From Garcia nutans (taxonomy: Eukaryota; Streptophyta; Magnoliopsida; Malpighiales; Euphorbiaceae): DNA of 64,000 bases. How positions within the stretch are numbered: position 1 is the stretch's first letter; the number at the start of each line of letters is the position of its first letter. Below the pieces are notes generated by a model. It did no database searches, was not told the DNA's origin, and was given only the letters and a program-made list of their open reading frames with translations. Shown piece after piece: positions 11,271 to 23,209 of the stretch. Both the position numbers and the translations under genes were made by a program. The DNA lies in NCBI GenBank assembly GCA_947685225.1, contig CANTUV010000031.1:72707001-72771000 (forward strand), read 5' to 3'.

Positions 11271-13720
11271 TCAAGTTCCACACCCTGGAGGTGGCCTTCA
11301 ATTCCACTTTGGTCAATTATTTATAAATACAGTTCCTTGTAGTTATTGTTCCTAAGGCTGAAGTTCTTCTTCAAAACAAAGCTCTTCATCGGCCTCTAAA
11401 TCAGGTGCTTGTTCGAGAATAGATGGACCAACACCTCTTGTATCCCTACCATATCCACTTTGTAAAAGGTATGTAAATGATGTGTGCTAAGAGAACATAG
11501 AACTGGACGCATGTGGTGAATGATAAAAAAAATTGGCGGAAACATAATCTCTGACGGCGTATGTATTTGTTGAGCATTAGAGACATGTGGTGGGTAAAAT
11601 ATGGTGCCTGACCGGGGCCACATACGGTCTGCCACATGTCGCCATGGGGAAAATGATGAGGATGGTTCTAAAGTGTTGTGTGGAAAAAACTCTGAGTTTC
11701 GTATAGTGAATGAGGATGAACTAGTTGAGAATGAACTCCACTGCGCAAATCCTAACTGTGTAGAAGTGCGAACTACTACATCATCACGTGTAGATGCATC
11801 TTAAGTTGATGACCCAGCAGTGGTAGGACTACGATGACCATGATGTTGGTCATTAAATGAGATAGGTAGTGGTACCATTTGAGATGTTGGCATACCACGC
11901 GGAGGCACGTTAACTCTAGTACGTCATTCTGATATCCTTCTTTTTGTCGACGACAATCCATGGCATTTTCTGCATCAACATTATCACCATCATTAGATTG
12001 TTGATATGCTGGTGGGGCTGGATTAGGCACTCGATCTATGATGAAACAATACTCTTGATCAAGTGCTCACATCATAGACCGTGTAATGCTAGTAACATTT
12101 GCGAAAACATTATCGTCTATTGATAATCGCTCAATGCCATCAGCCTATAATGGCATTCAAATTGGTATTATTATTATACTTCTTTGTTGCATAGTAAAAA
12201 AGTAATAATATGAGAAAAGGGTAAATGGGTTGATAATATATACCACTCCTCCAACAACACCACCGGTATATGAAATCCAGCGTCAAGTAACTCGCTTATA
12301 CCATTCTAAATACTAGAATGATAATGGAATGGACCAGCTGCTTGTGTGCCTAATACGATGTGAGCATTTTTATTATTCCATATCCCAACCCATCTTTCAT
12401 GGTAAGTTAGCCAATCCTTGTTCATTAGCAATGATGTCACATGAAGAGTATCAATTTGACTAGGAGAGCGAGGGATAGGTTGTTCAAGTCCAAATTGTCT
12501 TAATAATCTATCGAGCTAGTGCCACTCCACGATATGAATACAAATAAGTGGAACAACAACTCACCATATTGGTTGTGCTTGTGTATAATAATCAGGTAAC
12601 AAATGAAAAATATCGGCATTGTAAGGCTCCCAAATTATCTATAAAATTTTGAAAAAATTAAGTTATAAAACTATTTGAGTAAAATATTACCATAAATACT
12701 TTATTAATAAAACATACTCGATCATCTTTCATGCGATCAAATAAGTAACGGATATGAGTAACTGTATGAGTTGGAATATTGGTTACTACTCTATCCTTAC
12801 TCCATCTGCAAAATTTGATATATAATAGTTATATTCATAATCAAATTAGATGTATTTTATTTTGAGATGAAAAGACAAACACCTTTGACCAAGGGGTGCA
12901 TCTTCATGAATCTGATTATTTTTAATGCGTGGTGCGATCAATGAAAATCTGTCTCATGCCCACAATTGTAACATAAACAAAGGGCCACAAATCTTTGTCG
13001 CGGATGGATTAGTGGCATTACATAGTTCTCTATATAAATATGAAAGTGTAGCAGCCCTAAACTGTATTGTCCAGCCATTTGAAAGTCCTCAAGATATGAC
13101 AAATATACTAAATTCACACGCCCTGTATTTTTATCACTGAACAAGTCCCCACCTATAATACGCAAAATCAGTGCACGAGCATGGCATGCAATAGTATATT
13201 CATCTGCATCAGCAGGGATGTTATCAAAAGTATTTTTCAACCAAAGTAACTTTAGGTAAGACTTTCTTCTTGCATCATCCAGAAGAACTACTCCAAGAAG
13301 TTGCTCACAAATAGCATCCCATCAGCTGTCAATGGGCCCAATAAAGGGATTACCATCTATTGGTAATCCAGTTTGCAGTGCCACATCCTATAAAGTGATT
13401 GTGCACTCGCCTACTGGCATGTGAAATGTATGTGTCTTTGGTCTCCATCTCTCGACCAATGCTATAATAAAATGCCAGTCTATTTGGAAGAATTCCATTT
13501 TTATTATGCCATAAAATCCACTATGGAGCAAAAGTGAAACCAATCACTCATCGATATCATTAGTATGTAGGACAGAACTACCGCATCTACAATTGAATGC
13601 CTTATTTTCAGTTTGGCCATGCCATATGGCCTCAGATCGATGACTATTTTTTAACCGCAATAATGATGGATTATGAGGGCCAAGCTGTATGTAATCTTGT
13701 TATGCATGAGAACCTGCCAT
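11271..13720 (-). pseudogene. Plant mobile domain (PMD) protein, degenerate
   Basis: The translation matches the PMD family (aminotransferase-like plant mobile domain, often named protein phosphatase 7 long form homologue; MAIN and MAIL1 are host members). From the Met at 13,720 it begins MAGSHA and continues with QLGPHNPSLLRL, HRSEAIWHGQ, the family signature FHMPVGECTITL and LPIDGNPFIGP (about 13,350-13,430), then DEYTIACHARALILRIIGG and GRVNLVYLSYLEDFQMAGQYS (13,080-13,210). Later exons (about 12,720-12,810, 12,240-12,650 and 11,900-12,145) carry PTHTVTHIRYLFD and WLTYHERWVGIWN. The end (RPPPGCGT) resembles the usual basic, proline-rich PMD tail. Several stops break the frame. PMD genes occur both as host genes and inside MuDR and Gypsy transposons; lying between MULE repeats, this copy fits the transposon type. 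Confidence 0.85.
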
Positions 13721-13890
13721 TACGGAACAAAAGTAAATTGGTTAGAATAAGATTTTATATGCAATAATTTTATTACAATTTTATTATTTAATAATGAATG
13801 TGCATCCATATCCACCTTTGTATACTTTTATTGCTCTTATGATTGATATAATTTGCAAACACATTATTTTATTTATGTATTTAGGAATTT

Positions 13891-14214
13891 ATGGAGCAAG
13901 GTAGAGATAGAATTTGGATACTTCCACGCTTTCAAGATGATTATGTGCTGGAAAGACACAATGACATAAAAGAGTATTATGCTGGACTACGTCGTGAATG
14001 GCATTTTCGAATGAAGGAGGCTTATGCACTAGTTATGGATCTACAAGTATTGGGTGCTACAATAATTAGACGGAGATCATTGCAAATACCTCGTACAAAT
14101 ATATCTACATATAAAGCTACGTTGAGAAGAATAAGAATAGAGAATAATCGAATTTTGATTCGCATGAGAAGATATTTCATGCTAAATTATCCAGAGATCA
14201 AGCTGTATCAATAG
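13891..14214 (+). CDS. Hypothetical protein, divergent from PMD gene
   Basis: A 107-residue open frame starts MEQGRDRIWILPRFQDDYVL. It is rich in Arg (RRIRIENNRILIRMRR) and lacks recognisable domains. A possible intron acceptor (TTTAG) lies just before it. It starts about 170 bp from the PMD start and reads away from it. It is open while its neighbours are full of stops, which suggests it is real or recently active, but a chance frame cannot be ruled out. I do not recognise it. Confidence 0.4.
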   Translation: MEQGRDRIWILPRFQDDYVLERHNDIKEYYAGLRREWHFRMKEAYALVMDLQVLGATIIRRRSLQIPRTNISTYKATLRRIRIENNRILIRMRRYFMLNYPEIKLYQ

Positions 14215-14990
14215 GGAGACAACTAACTGAGGTCGAGACAAATAATGTACTTAATAATAATCAATATGCATCAAACTATGAAATGTCTGATGAAGACGCA
14301 TAAACATTAATATGTTAGCATAATTGTTGTATGTGTTTTCATTACATTAAAGATAAACTTTGGTTTGAAATATTAAAATAAATTTTACAATTTATTTTGT
14401 TTTCTTACGATCTAGTAATTTGAAATATCTTTCATAATTTAATATCAAATTCTTTTTAAATTACTTTTCAATTAAATTAACCCCTAAAAAAAGAAAAGGG
14501 TTATTTTCTTCTACTCTCCAGTTAATAAATTTTGATCTCTGCCCAAAATTTAAAAATACATATTTTTATTTTTATAATAAAATTAATTTTTTGATAAAAT
14601 TAAGTTAAAATTTTAAAATAACATATAATTTAAAATTTTTTATTATTTGTTTCAATTATATTTCAGGATATGAAATTTTACCCAGACGCGAACTAAAGTA
14701 AATAGTGATAAAGATGGGGTGCCTTTAAAATAACATGTGCATCTATCGTAGCATGATATATTATTTAGAAAAAAATTGACTTATTTAAATATTACTTAAT
14801 TTTATTATATATGTTCACATATATATGTTTTTAAAAAATTTTGGTTAAAAAAATATGACCTGACATTTTTAACTACAAAATTATTCAAATAACAAATTAA
14901 TTACCTATAAATATAATATACAAAAAATTTATATGTATTTTTAGGCTTTGAAAAACCAAAACAGGAGTTAAGGCTAAAAACCAAAACGAA
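14215..14990. other. AT-rich non-coding stretch
   Basis: No gene seen. The sequence is low-complexity A/T with short coding-like remnants only. Confidence 0.5.
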
Positions 14991-15250
14991 ATTATAATTT
15001 TTGGATCAGATCAAACTAAAATAATAAGTTTCGATTAGTTCCAAATCGAAACATATAATTGTTGTTTAATTAACAATGCTCAACTTAATTATTCTTCCAA
15101 ACCAAAACTATTAGTTTCGATTTGAATCAAATCGAAACTAACGGTTGCAGTTTGGATGATACCGAAACTATTAGTTTTAGTTTGAACCAAAACAAAATTA
15201 ACAGTTGCTGTTTGGATCAAACCGAAACTAATAGTTTCGGTTTGGTTGAA
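14990..15250 (+). repeat. Degenerate hairpin array, AACCGAAACT type
   Basis: Repeated near-palindromic units have the pattern AACCGAAACT...AGTTTCGGTTTGG. The clearest is AAACCGAAACTAATAGTTTCGGTTTGG at about 15,217-15,243, which folds on itself; earlier units at about 15,100-15,190 are decayed. The style, though not the exact core, matches the array at 17,845-18,190. Confidence 0.7.
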
Positions 15251-16720
15251 AATATAAATTATAAAATGTAAATTTCAGATTTTCACTCTTTTACGTCTTG
15301 CTCTTAATGAAAATGTAAAAATTTAATTCTTAGATTAATGCATTTAATTGGGAGAAAAAATGAAAGAAAAAAGATAAAAGAAAATGAAGTGGGTAGGTCT
15401 TGCATATCAATGAATGTGAAGTGAATACTCATTGCTATACATATTATTTAATTATAAAACAAGCTATAAATATATATACAATTCTTTTTAAAATATATAA
15501 TAAGTACAAATACTATATGTTATATAATAAAATCACATGATAAAAAATGAGATTGTCTCTCACTATATATACTGCAAGAATGCTTGCTAATTACATACTT
15601 AATAAGCTACCTATAATACAATAAGGAAATTACAATTTATAGTAGAAAGTAATATTCTACTCAAATGAATTAATAAAGAAATTAAATGCCATAATGTTAT
15701 ATCAATTAATTAAATTTCTAATTTTTTTAAATACTTTTGAATTAAAGTAACCTATAACCATTAATGAATTTCACTAATAAAATAAAATAATAATTTTATT
15801 TCAATTAAAGCAATTAAAATTTTTATAAAAAATAAATTCATAATTCATAATTATAAATATTTTAATAATAATATTTCATGCCTAATCTACCCACTTAATA
15901 AGCTACCTATAAAAAATTAACATGATAATTTTCATTTCATGCCTAATCTCTAAAAAAATTATATATAATTTTATGAAAAAATTAAAAAATAATTAGGCTA
16001 TATATAAATGCAAATTTAATTCATTTATAATAAAAAATTGAAAAGATAACTATATTTAATTGAAATAAATTCTATAACCATTAATAAATTTCAATACATT
16101 ATCATATATGTCCTTGTTTTTTTTAAAATGCTCATTCTCTAATTCAATAATAAAAAAAATTTATTAAAATGCCATGAAATAGACCAAATTCAAAGAATTA
16201 ACAAGCAAAATATATTAACAAAATCCCACTATACTATAGCTATAATTTATTACAATTAACTAAAGAAGCTGAAGTTGAAATACAGAGCATGCTCAAGAAA
16301 CAGTGAAAGAGAATCACATATCATCAAATTGATTCTATTTAAGATGCAAAAAAAAAAAAAAATAGAATTGACTTACATGAAAGTTATAGAGGACGATGTT
16401 CAATTATTTCCTCTAATTTTGACACGAAGTGTTGAAGGCTTGAAGCAGATGATGAAGTGCAGAAGAAATGCAAAGTAGTTGTAACTTTATTTTTATTTGA
16501 CATGTATTTTATTTTTATTGCAGTTTATAATAACCACTTCAAAATGAAATTAATTCTAATAAAAAATAAATATTATAAGTTAACTCCATGCCCTAAAAAA
16601 ATTATTTATAAGTTAATGCCAAAAATTAAAAAATTAACATGATAATTTTAATTTCATGCCTAATCTCTAAAAAATTATTTATAAGTTTATAAAAAAATTA
16701 AAAATAATAATAAAGGATAA
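15251..16720. other. AT-rich non-coding stretch
   Basis: No gene seen. Small open frames at 16,275-16,642 have low-complexity composition and no family resemblance. Two related repeats carry the phrase TTTCATGCCTAATCT at about 15,880-15,955 and 16,650. Confidence 0.5.
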
Positions 16721-17835
16721 ATTTAATATTATTCCTAAAATCTAAAATAAAAATTATAAGTTTATGAAAAAAACAAAATTTAATTATAAGTAAAATAAAA
16801 AATTTAAAATAAAATAAACAATTAACAAATTAGGAACTACAATTGTTTAAAATACATCCTAAAACCTAAAAATAAATAAAAATAAATTATCAAAAAATGG
16901 AAAAACTCATACCCAAATTGCAATAAACCACAAAAAAATTATATATGTACAAATAATATATCAACCATAACAAATAAATATAAAAATTAATCAATGTCAT
17001 AAATACCTCTGCAAATTCTCAAAAAATGATGAAAATATTCCAATTTAAAAATATTTATATTCATATTACATGTTATAATTATCTATCGTTATTTAGTATT
17101 TTCCCTAATTATATATATTTTAAAATTATACAATTTTATTATCTAATTTTTTGATTTATTAATAAAAAAAATTTTTACACTAAAACCAAATTTGAAATTT
17201 CATAATTTCTAGATGAATATAATATTATTTTAAATTATTTTATTTTTCTTATTTTTTAGATAAATATTGATGAAATTCAAGTGTATATTTACCACTACTA
17301 ATTCAAGCTAATAAATTCTTAAAATATTTTTTCTAAATTAATATACTGAGTTAACAATTTAATAAATACACTAAAATATAATTTAATGATACAAATATAT
17401 TTTTATCTAGTAATAGAACATGATCGATCAATATATATGAAAAAATATATATGTTAATTTTGAATTATCTAATAAGTTTTGTGGCATAAGTGTAAAATTA
17501 ATTTCAGCTTTCCAAAAAATTTATTTTTTTGTGCTTTATATGCTGTCTAAATTTATTGTTTTGTGAACTAGAAGAAACTCATGAATGAAAAAAAGTATAT
17601 ATTTTGTGAGGAAACAAACAGAAAGAAAAAGAGTAAGGAAGAGTAACTAACCAAAAATACCAGCAGTGCAGTAGACAAGAATAAAGATCATGCCACCAAA
17701 AGACAAAGCAAATAGAAATGATGTTGGTAAAAAAAATTTAACACCGAGGACTGTTGGTTGAGGCAGTGCCTACTGCCTCAGCTAGCAGAAGCCAGCAGAA
17801 GAGAATATATTCTCCTCTGCTGCATTTTATTTTTC
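16721..17835 (-). repeat. Right arm of long inverted repeat (MULE-like)
   Basis: In reverse complement it matches 1-720 in two blocks: 16,720-17,040 and about 17,735-17,830. Near the end it holds a hairpin, TGAGGCAGTGCCTACTGCCTCA-like (9-bp arms, about 17,758-17,780), and the near-palindrome GAGAATATATTCTC (about 17,802-17,815), the counterpart of the palindrome at positions 1-18. About 700 bp separates the two matching blocks here against about 345 bp on the left, so one arm has gained or lost sequence. Confidence 0.7.
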
Positions 17836-17844
17836 TATAAATAT

Positions 17845-18190
17845 TGAACCAAATCGTAAGTCAGACTTGCGGTTTGGTTCATTTTATTATTTTTTTAAGG
17901 AACCAAACCGCAACTCAGAGTTGCGGTTTGGTTCAATATTTAAAAAAATAAAATAAAATGTACCAAACCGCAACTCAGAGTTGCAGTTTGATTCAATATT
18001 TAAAAAAATAAAATAAAATGAACCAAACTGCAACTCATACTTGCGGTTTGGTGCAAATTACAGTATTAAATTATTTGTCCAAAACTTTGAATTTCAATTT
18101 CATTAGAACCGAAACTCAAAGTTTCGACTTCATGAGTTTAAAATATTAAAAAAAATTAAATAACCAAACTAAAAGTCACACTTTCAATTT
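17845..18190 (+). repeat. Array of perfect and near-perfect hairpins, about 60-bp period
   Basis: Four units (near 17,845, 17,901, 17,962 and 18,020) each read roughly GAACCAAACCGCAACTC then GAGTTGCGGTTTGGTTC, so each unit is its own inverted repeat. They are separated by A/T spacers such as AATATTTAAAAAAATAAAAT. Two more hairpins with a different core (AACCGAAACTCAAAGTTTCG and AACCAAACTAAAAGTCACACTTT) follow to 18,190. The array lies just inside the MULE-type terminus at 18,284. Confidence 0.85.
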
Positions 18191-18284
18191 GGCAATTTGA
18201 CTCGTATATTTTGGTAATATTTGAGAAAAATTCCATATATTTGTAATTTTAAGAGATTTCTCCCATATTTTGGTAATTATCCCA
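18180..18284 (-). repeat. MULE-type terminal inverted repeat, right copy
   Basis: This is the inverted partner of 2,068-2,166, ending GGTAATTATCCC at 18,284. It is the probable right boundary of the MULE region. Confidence 0.65.
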
Positions 18285-18939
18285 AAAAAATACCAAGTTA
18301 TAGCTGGTTAAAGCTATTGGATGTGCATACCATGTGATAAATCAATTACCTCTGTAGCTAGGTAAACAAAAAAAAATCACCTTTTCACATTCTATATATA
18401 TGATATAAAACTTATTAAATAATGACTCAAAATCAAAATCGTTTTTGTATTAGGAGTTCTAATAAAGAGGAGAATTATAAGTTTTATTTTAGAGAATGGG
18501 TAGTAAAAAGATTTTCTTGTATATCTAGGGTAAGATAAACACTATACATAAAGCACCATATATGGTAAAAAATTTATTATGAGAAAAAAGAAAAACAATT
18601 TGTATTCTCTCTCTAAGAAACAAAGTGAAAGCCTCATGTGGACGTAGGTAAATTACCGAACCACATAAATCTTTATGTCTTGTGTGATTATTTCTCTTAT
18701 TCCTCTCTTTAAATTTTTTGTTCACAGATTAATCCATTATTTTGCACGTTATAAAAACACAAGATTTTTCTAACAAAAGTAATATAAATTACATTTGCAA
18801 TTGGTTTGGTTTGGTAATTATGTCCATATTCTAAAATCGAATTAAACTTGACCTCAGAGTTAAGAAGTGTGTTTTAATTGAAATTTCTAATATACTACCA
18901 TGTGAGCTATATTTTAATTGAATGATTTTATTTTGCTGC
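18285..18939. other. Unassigned sequence between MULE and Athila element
   Basis: About 650 bp of AT-rich sequence with no gene or repeat that I can recognise. It may be the DNA into which the outer Athila element inserted; GCTGC (18,935-18,939) would be its left target duplication, with the right copy outside the window. Confidence 0.5.
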
Positions 18940-19877
18940 TGATAAGTGCATATTAAAAAAATATTTTTCTATCAGTTTTTGCATAAAATTGAGTTGAATT
19001 TAATTATTCTAATCTTATTTATGTGTTCTAATTTCATTATTTTTATAGGATTTTTGCAAGCAGAAATTTTATGCATAATAGACCTTTAAAGCTTCATGAA
19101 GATTCTCTGTGATTAGAGAGTTTGAGATTGGAAATGTTGACTCTATGAAGTTTTTAGAGGATATTTCAAGCTTTTCAGAGAGTCTAGTTCATTAAAATTC
19201 AAGATCGTTTAGACCTCCGAATAGTAAACCAAAATTAGACCTGAGATGCTGAAGTTGAATTAATGTCCAAACTATTGAGAGTAATTGAGTCATATCTTAG
19301 GCTTATGAAGTCTAATTGAAGTTATTCAAAAGCTTAAAGTTATCTGCACTTTAAGAGCTACAACTTTGATGAAGAAGTCAGATTGAGATAATATAGTTAT
19401 TTGAAAATAAATTGTCTTGCAAAATACAACTCGAATTCTATAGAAGTGGAATGCAATTAGGAGTCTGTTTTTAGGTAGTTTGATATTGCTAAACACTTGG
19501 TAATTTGTTATTTAAGGGAGATCAGTCTTAGAATGTGGGGAAGAATTCTGACAATAATATTTTTAGGGTTTTATTGTTACAAAGAAAAATTCTAGAGAGG
19601 AGATTGTAGAGAGATAGACCAAGAGATTAGAATTGATCTATAGTTTAATTAAAAGAGTTTTTCTTCACTTCCTTTAATTAATTCTATTTTTAATTTTAAT
19701 TTGTGTTTACCATATTTACTTTAATTGATATGATGTGTTTTCCTATTAGGATGAGTAGCTAAAGTCGTTATCTAGAAGATTGAAGAAGTGTGATTAATTA
19801 TTTTTTATAAGGTTGTAATCTATTTTTCTTTATTCATGTTAATTCTATTATTGAGCCTAATGCTTAAAATTGCTTGG
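18940..19877 (+). repeat. Outer element 5' LTR, first part
   Basis: It starts TGATAAGTGCATATT and is homologous to the LTR of the level-1a element (compare TGATAAGCGCAAATT, and the shared GAGTCATATCTTAGGC-like text). It is interrupted after CTTGG at 19,873-19,877, which is duplicated at 34,531-34,535. Confidence 0.85.
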
Positions 19878-21499
19878 TGTTGGTCAATTTTTAAACCGCA
19901 AGTGCACAGTTCATAATAAGTAATAGAGTATAAGTAAAAGTCGATCCCACAGGGAGGAAATAATTTGATTAACTAAAATTCAAATCAACTATCATTCAAA
20001 AAATAATTAATTAGTTATATATTATCAAAAAATTAAATACTTAATTCATAATTGTAAATTCAAAATGAAATTCAAATTCAAAATGATATTAAACTAACAT
20101 AAATATCTATTAATTCAAACTACAAATTCAAATTCAAATATTTAAATTCAAATATTTGAGATAAACAGTAGGATTAAGTTTCATTAGAATTATTTCAAAT
20201 GGGTAACAACATCTTTTCAAACTAATTTAAAATTTTCTTGAATCAAAGTTACTAGTTCCTTAAGTGTTAATTTTCCTCTTTTTCAAGCAGAAAAATTAAT
20301 GGTTGAAGTAATTTATTAATTCTATTTTTATGAACAGGAAATTAAAACAATCTATAAGGCTCAAAAGAACTACATTGTTCTTAAGATTATTCTTTTATCT
20401 CTAAATAGAATTTTCTTAAGTTGTTGATTTTTAAATCTAAAATCATATCTAGCTTTTACTCAACATATGATTTAAATCGAATATGCAATCAGTGGCCAGT
20501 CAATCACAAGTATTAAGAACAAAATTAATAAAAATTTAAATCTCAAGAAATAAATAGTGATCGAATTAAGTAATACCCATTATTCATAATCCTAAATCCA
20601 ACTAATCCCACTAAAGAAATTAGTTGCTCATGGCTAATTTAAACATAAAGAAGATAAACATTAAATCCATAATTTCAATATTCAAAAACAATAACATAAC
20701 AAAGGCTTGAAATAAAAAAATAAACCAAAATAGAGAGTTAAAACTAGATGGATGAATACTCTAGTTAAGATGATGAAGTTCTCCTCAAGCCCAATTTTCT
20801 TCTTCCTTTTGATCTCTAATGGTGGAAAACTAATCTCCCCTATAAAGATGAAAAGATTTGGTAGAAAAATTGCCTCTCGATGCTCCCCACTTTATTGTTC
20901 ACATCCCCCTTCAAGTTGTCTCTCTCCACTACATCAAACTAGACTCCTACTCCTACTCAGCTTCTGCCCAGCATTTGAATTCAAAATTAAAACTCAATTT
21001 TACATCAGATAAAATCCTTATCTCCCATTGACTCCTTCTAAACAATTGTAGTTCCAGAAGATTAGATAATTTTAGGCTTTTGAATTATCTTATTCGAACT
21101 TCAGATGCCAAAGTTATGACCCAATTACTATCAGTGGCTCGGACTAGATTTCTGCTTCTGAAATTTAAGCCCAACTTTGACTTTTAAGTTGGAAGCACAA
21201 ACGAACTCAAAATTTAACGAACTAGGACTCTCTAAAAATCTTAAGATGTTATCTATCAACTTTATGAAGACCACTTTTCCAATGTTGCATTTTAGAACTA
21301 CCAAAATTGTACTTGAAACTCTAAAGATCCAATTTTACCTAAAAATTTCAGTTTAGACACACTTTCAAGAAATTAATTTAAACTAAGATAAATTTAAGAA
21401 TAATGAAATAAAATCATATAAATAAGCCTAGAATAGATTAATTCAAGTCAATTACATACTAAATATGATAGAAAATATAAGTTCAATTTGCACTTATCA
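19878..21499 (-). repeat. Level-1a 3' LTR
   Basis: A TG...CA direct repeat of 32,895-34,530 (about 1.62 kb). In element orientation it starts TGATAAGTGC at 21,499 and ends GACCAACA at 19,878. Small open frames within it (for example 20,752-21,012) are by-products of the LTR sequence. Confidence 0.93.
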
Positions 21500-21515
21500 A
21501 ATTCTCCCACACTTG
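21500..21515 (-). promoter_or_regulatory. Polypurine tract of level-1a element
   Basis: Directly upstream of the 3' LTR, the element strand reads AAGTGTGGGAGAATT, the expected primer site for plus-strand DNA synthesis in LTR retrotransposons. Confidence 0.75.
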
Positions 21516-21520
21516 AACTT

Positions 21521-21538
21521 TTACTTGTCCTCAAGCAA
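21521..21538 (-). promoter_or_regulatory. AGGA-loop hairpin upstream of polypurine tract
   Basis: The element strand reads TTGCTTG-AGGA-CAAGTAA: a 7-bp stem with one G-U wobble and an AGGA loop. Equivalent hairpins lie at 41,668-41,687 and 50,315-50,334 in the other Athila-clade elements. The function is unknown to me; an RNA structure tied to packaging, 3' processing or plus-strand priming is possible. Confidence 0.65.
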
Positions 21539-21539
21539 A

Positions 21540-22510
21540 TTAACATCATTAAATACAAATTCCAACAATCAATCAAATACAATCAACCAAAGAAAAATAA
21601 TAATCATTTATTCTTAACTTAAAATATTAAACTTAAAAAATCATAATCTTAAGCAACTTCACAAACTAAACACACTTATACATTAGCTGATTAACAAAAA
21701 CTGTTATGTCAAACCATAGTCATAAAAAATTCATTATAACTTTATTAATCTAAGAATATAGCAAGCATCACTAAGTAGCCAATTATACACAACAATTGAG
21801 AATCAATAAGAACTATGCATTTACCAATATTATTATATATTTAATGGGTGCATTTTATGCTCCATTCTATTATTATTGTTATTTTTTTTCTTTCTTTATA
21901 TATATATATATATGGTGGATGCATTTTATGCTCCATTTCACCTTAATTATCAATACGAGTGCGTCTTATGCTCCATCTCGCAAAAATATTTTATATAATA
22001 ACTATATTAATTGTGTATAATTCTCACATCAGATCCTCACAAAATTAAGCAATTTATTATCTTAGTGATACATGCTAACTCAAGAATCTATTACATTACA
22101 ATGAACTTAAATTACTATGATAAAAAATAATTTTAAATATTCTTTTAAAATAAGTGCTCTTAATTTATAAAATTTCTCAAGATCACAACCATATCCATTC
22201 TATGTATTAAATTAAGAATAATCAAAAATTATTTCAATCTAGATAAAAGAATTCAATTATCAAGTTGAAATCTAAAATAACAATAATTAATTTTCTTAAT
22301 AACAAATAAAGATTAAGTAGAGATCACAAACCAAATAGCTTGTAAAGTAGGAGTAGAACAAATTCTATTATTTATTTGAAATCTGAAATTTAAAGTCTAC
22401 TACAATTAAAAATAAAAAGACATAAAATTAAGTAAGAAATAAAACAAAACATAATCTAAAAAGAAATATTATTTAAATCAAACTAACAATAATAAGAGTT
22501 ATTTATAGAC
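21540..22510. other. 3' non-coding region of level-1a element
   Basis: AT-rich, with an (AT)n run at about 21,897-21,915. Two related copies carry the phrase TGGAGCATAAAATGCA (minus strand) near 21,845-21,865 and 21,915-21,935, and a third fragment lies near 21,960-21,980. No coding signal. Confidence 0.6.
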
Positions 22511-22514
22511 TTCT

Positions 22515-22910
22515 AAGCATCTCCCTCTTCTTTCTTAATGGTTACTTCATTGAACTGAAATTTTTTAGGGATCTTTGGACATCTTCCTCTTTTCTTTTTC
22601 TCCAATTTAGATGGTCTACCTCTCTTCCTCTTTGTTGGTAATGACTTAGGTTCATCATCTTCACTTGAGGTATTATCTAAAGCTAACAAGTGAAGTTAGG
22701 TTCCAACTTTCTCATATGCTTTCTCTAATTATTCTCTCTCCACTATCTCATCAAGATCAAAGTGCATTAATAAGGATTAGGATAAGCATGCCTAAAAGCA
22801 TAGAAAGCAGCAAGTTGCTCAGGTATTTCTACAGGTGGATTGACAAAAGGTTTTTTAGGATTCCATATGTTATCTCCATTCCAACCCTAAGTAAATGATG
22901 TCTCTTTATT
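22515..22910 (-). pseudogene. Small basic accessory ORF of Athila-like family, degenerate
   Basis: This is the decayed counterpart of the intact ORF at 63,057-63,494. Shared segments include the start MNNKE, then PVEIPEQLAAFYAFRHAYP, and the end NNSYY. Several stops and frameshifts interrupt it. Its position, after the env-like ORF and before the 3' LTR, is the same as in the outer element, so the ORF belonged to the common ancestor of the two copies. Confidence 0.75.
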
Positions 22911-23209
22911 GTTCATCTTTCTCTCTTCTAAAGTTATGCTAATTATGAATTAAGGTGATAAAAACTTAACCTTATATAGAAGAGAAATAAAGACTAATCC
23001 TAAGACCATTCAACTAAAGAAATTTTAATTAAACTCTTATTATAAAGTTTACTAATTAAAATCAAACTCTTATTCTATTAAGGATAAGGAATTAAATTTA
23101 AAATAAAAGATAATATCTTAATTCTAGATAGACTAAGAAATCTAACTAACATTTAAATAAAACCTAATAATAATAATAATTTATTTATATTTTTTAATTT
23201 TTTTTCTTT

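Noticed and set aside
12925..13140. Plus-strand open frame of 71 codons
   Set aside because: It is the shadow of the PMD coding sequence on the other strand.
20752..21012. 86-codon open frame, with a similar one at 33,889-34,152
   Set aside because: They occupy the same place in both LTRs of one element, opposite to its transcription, and the second copy is altered; LTR by-product.
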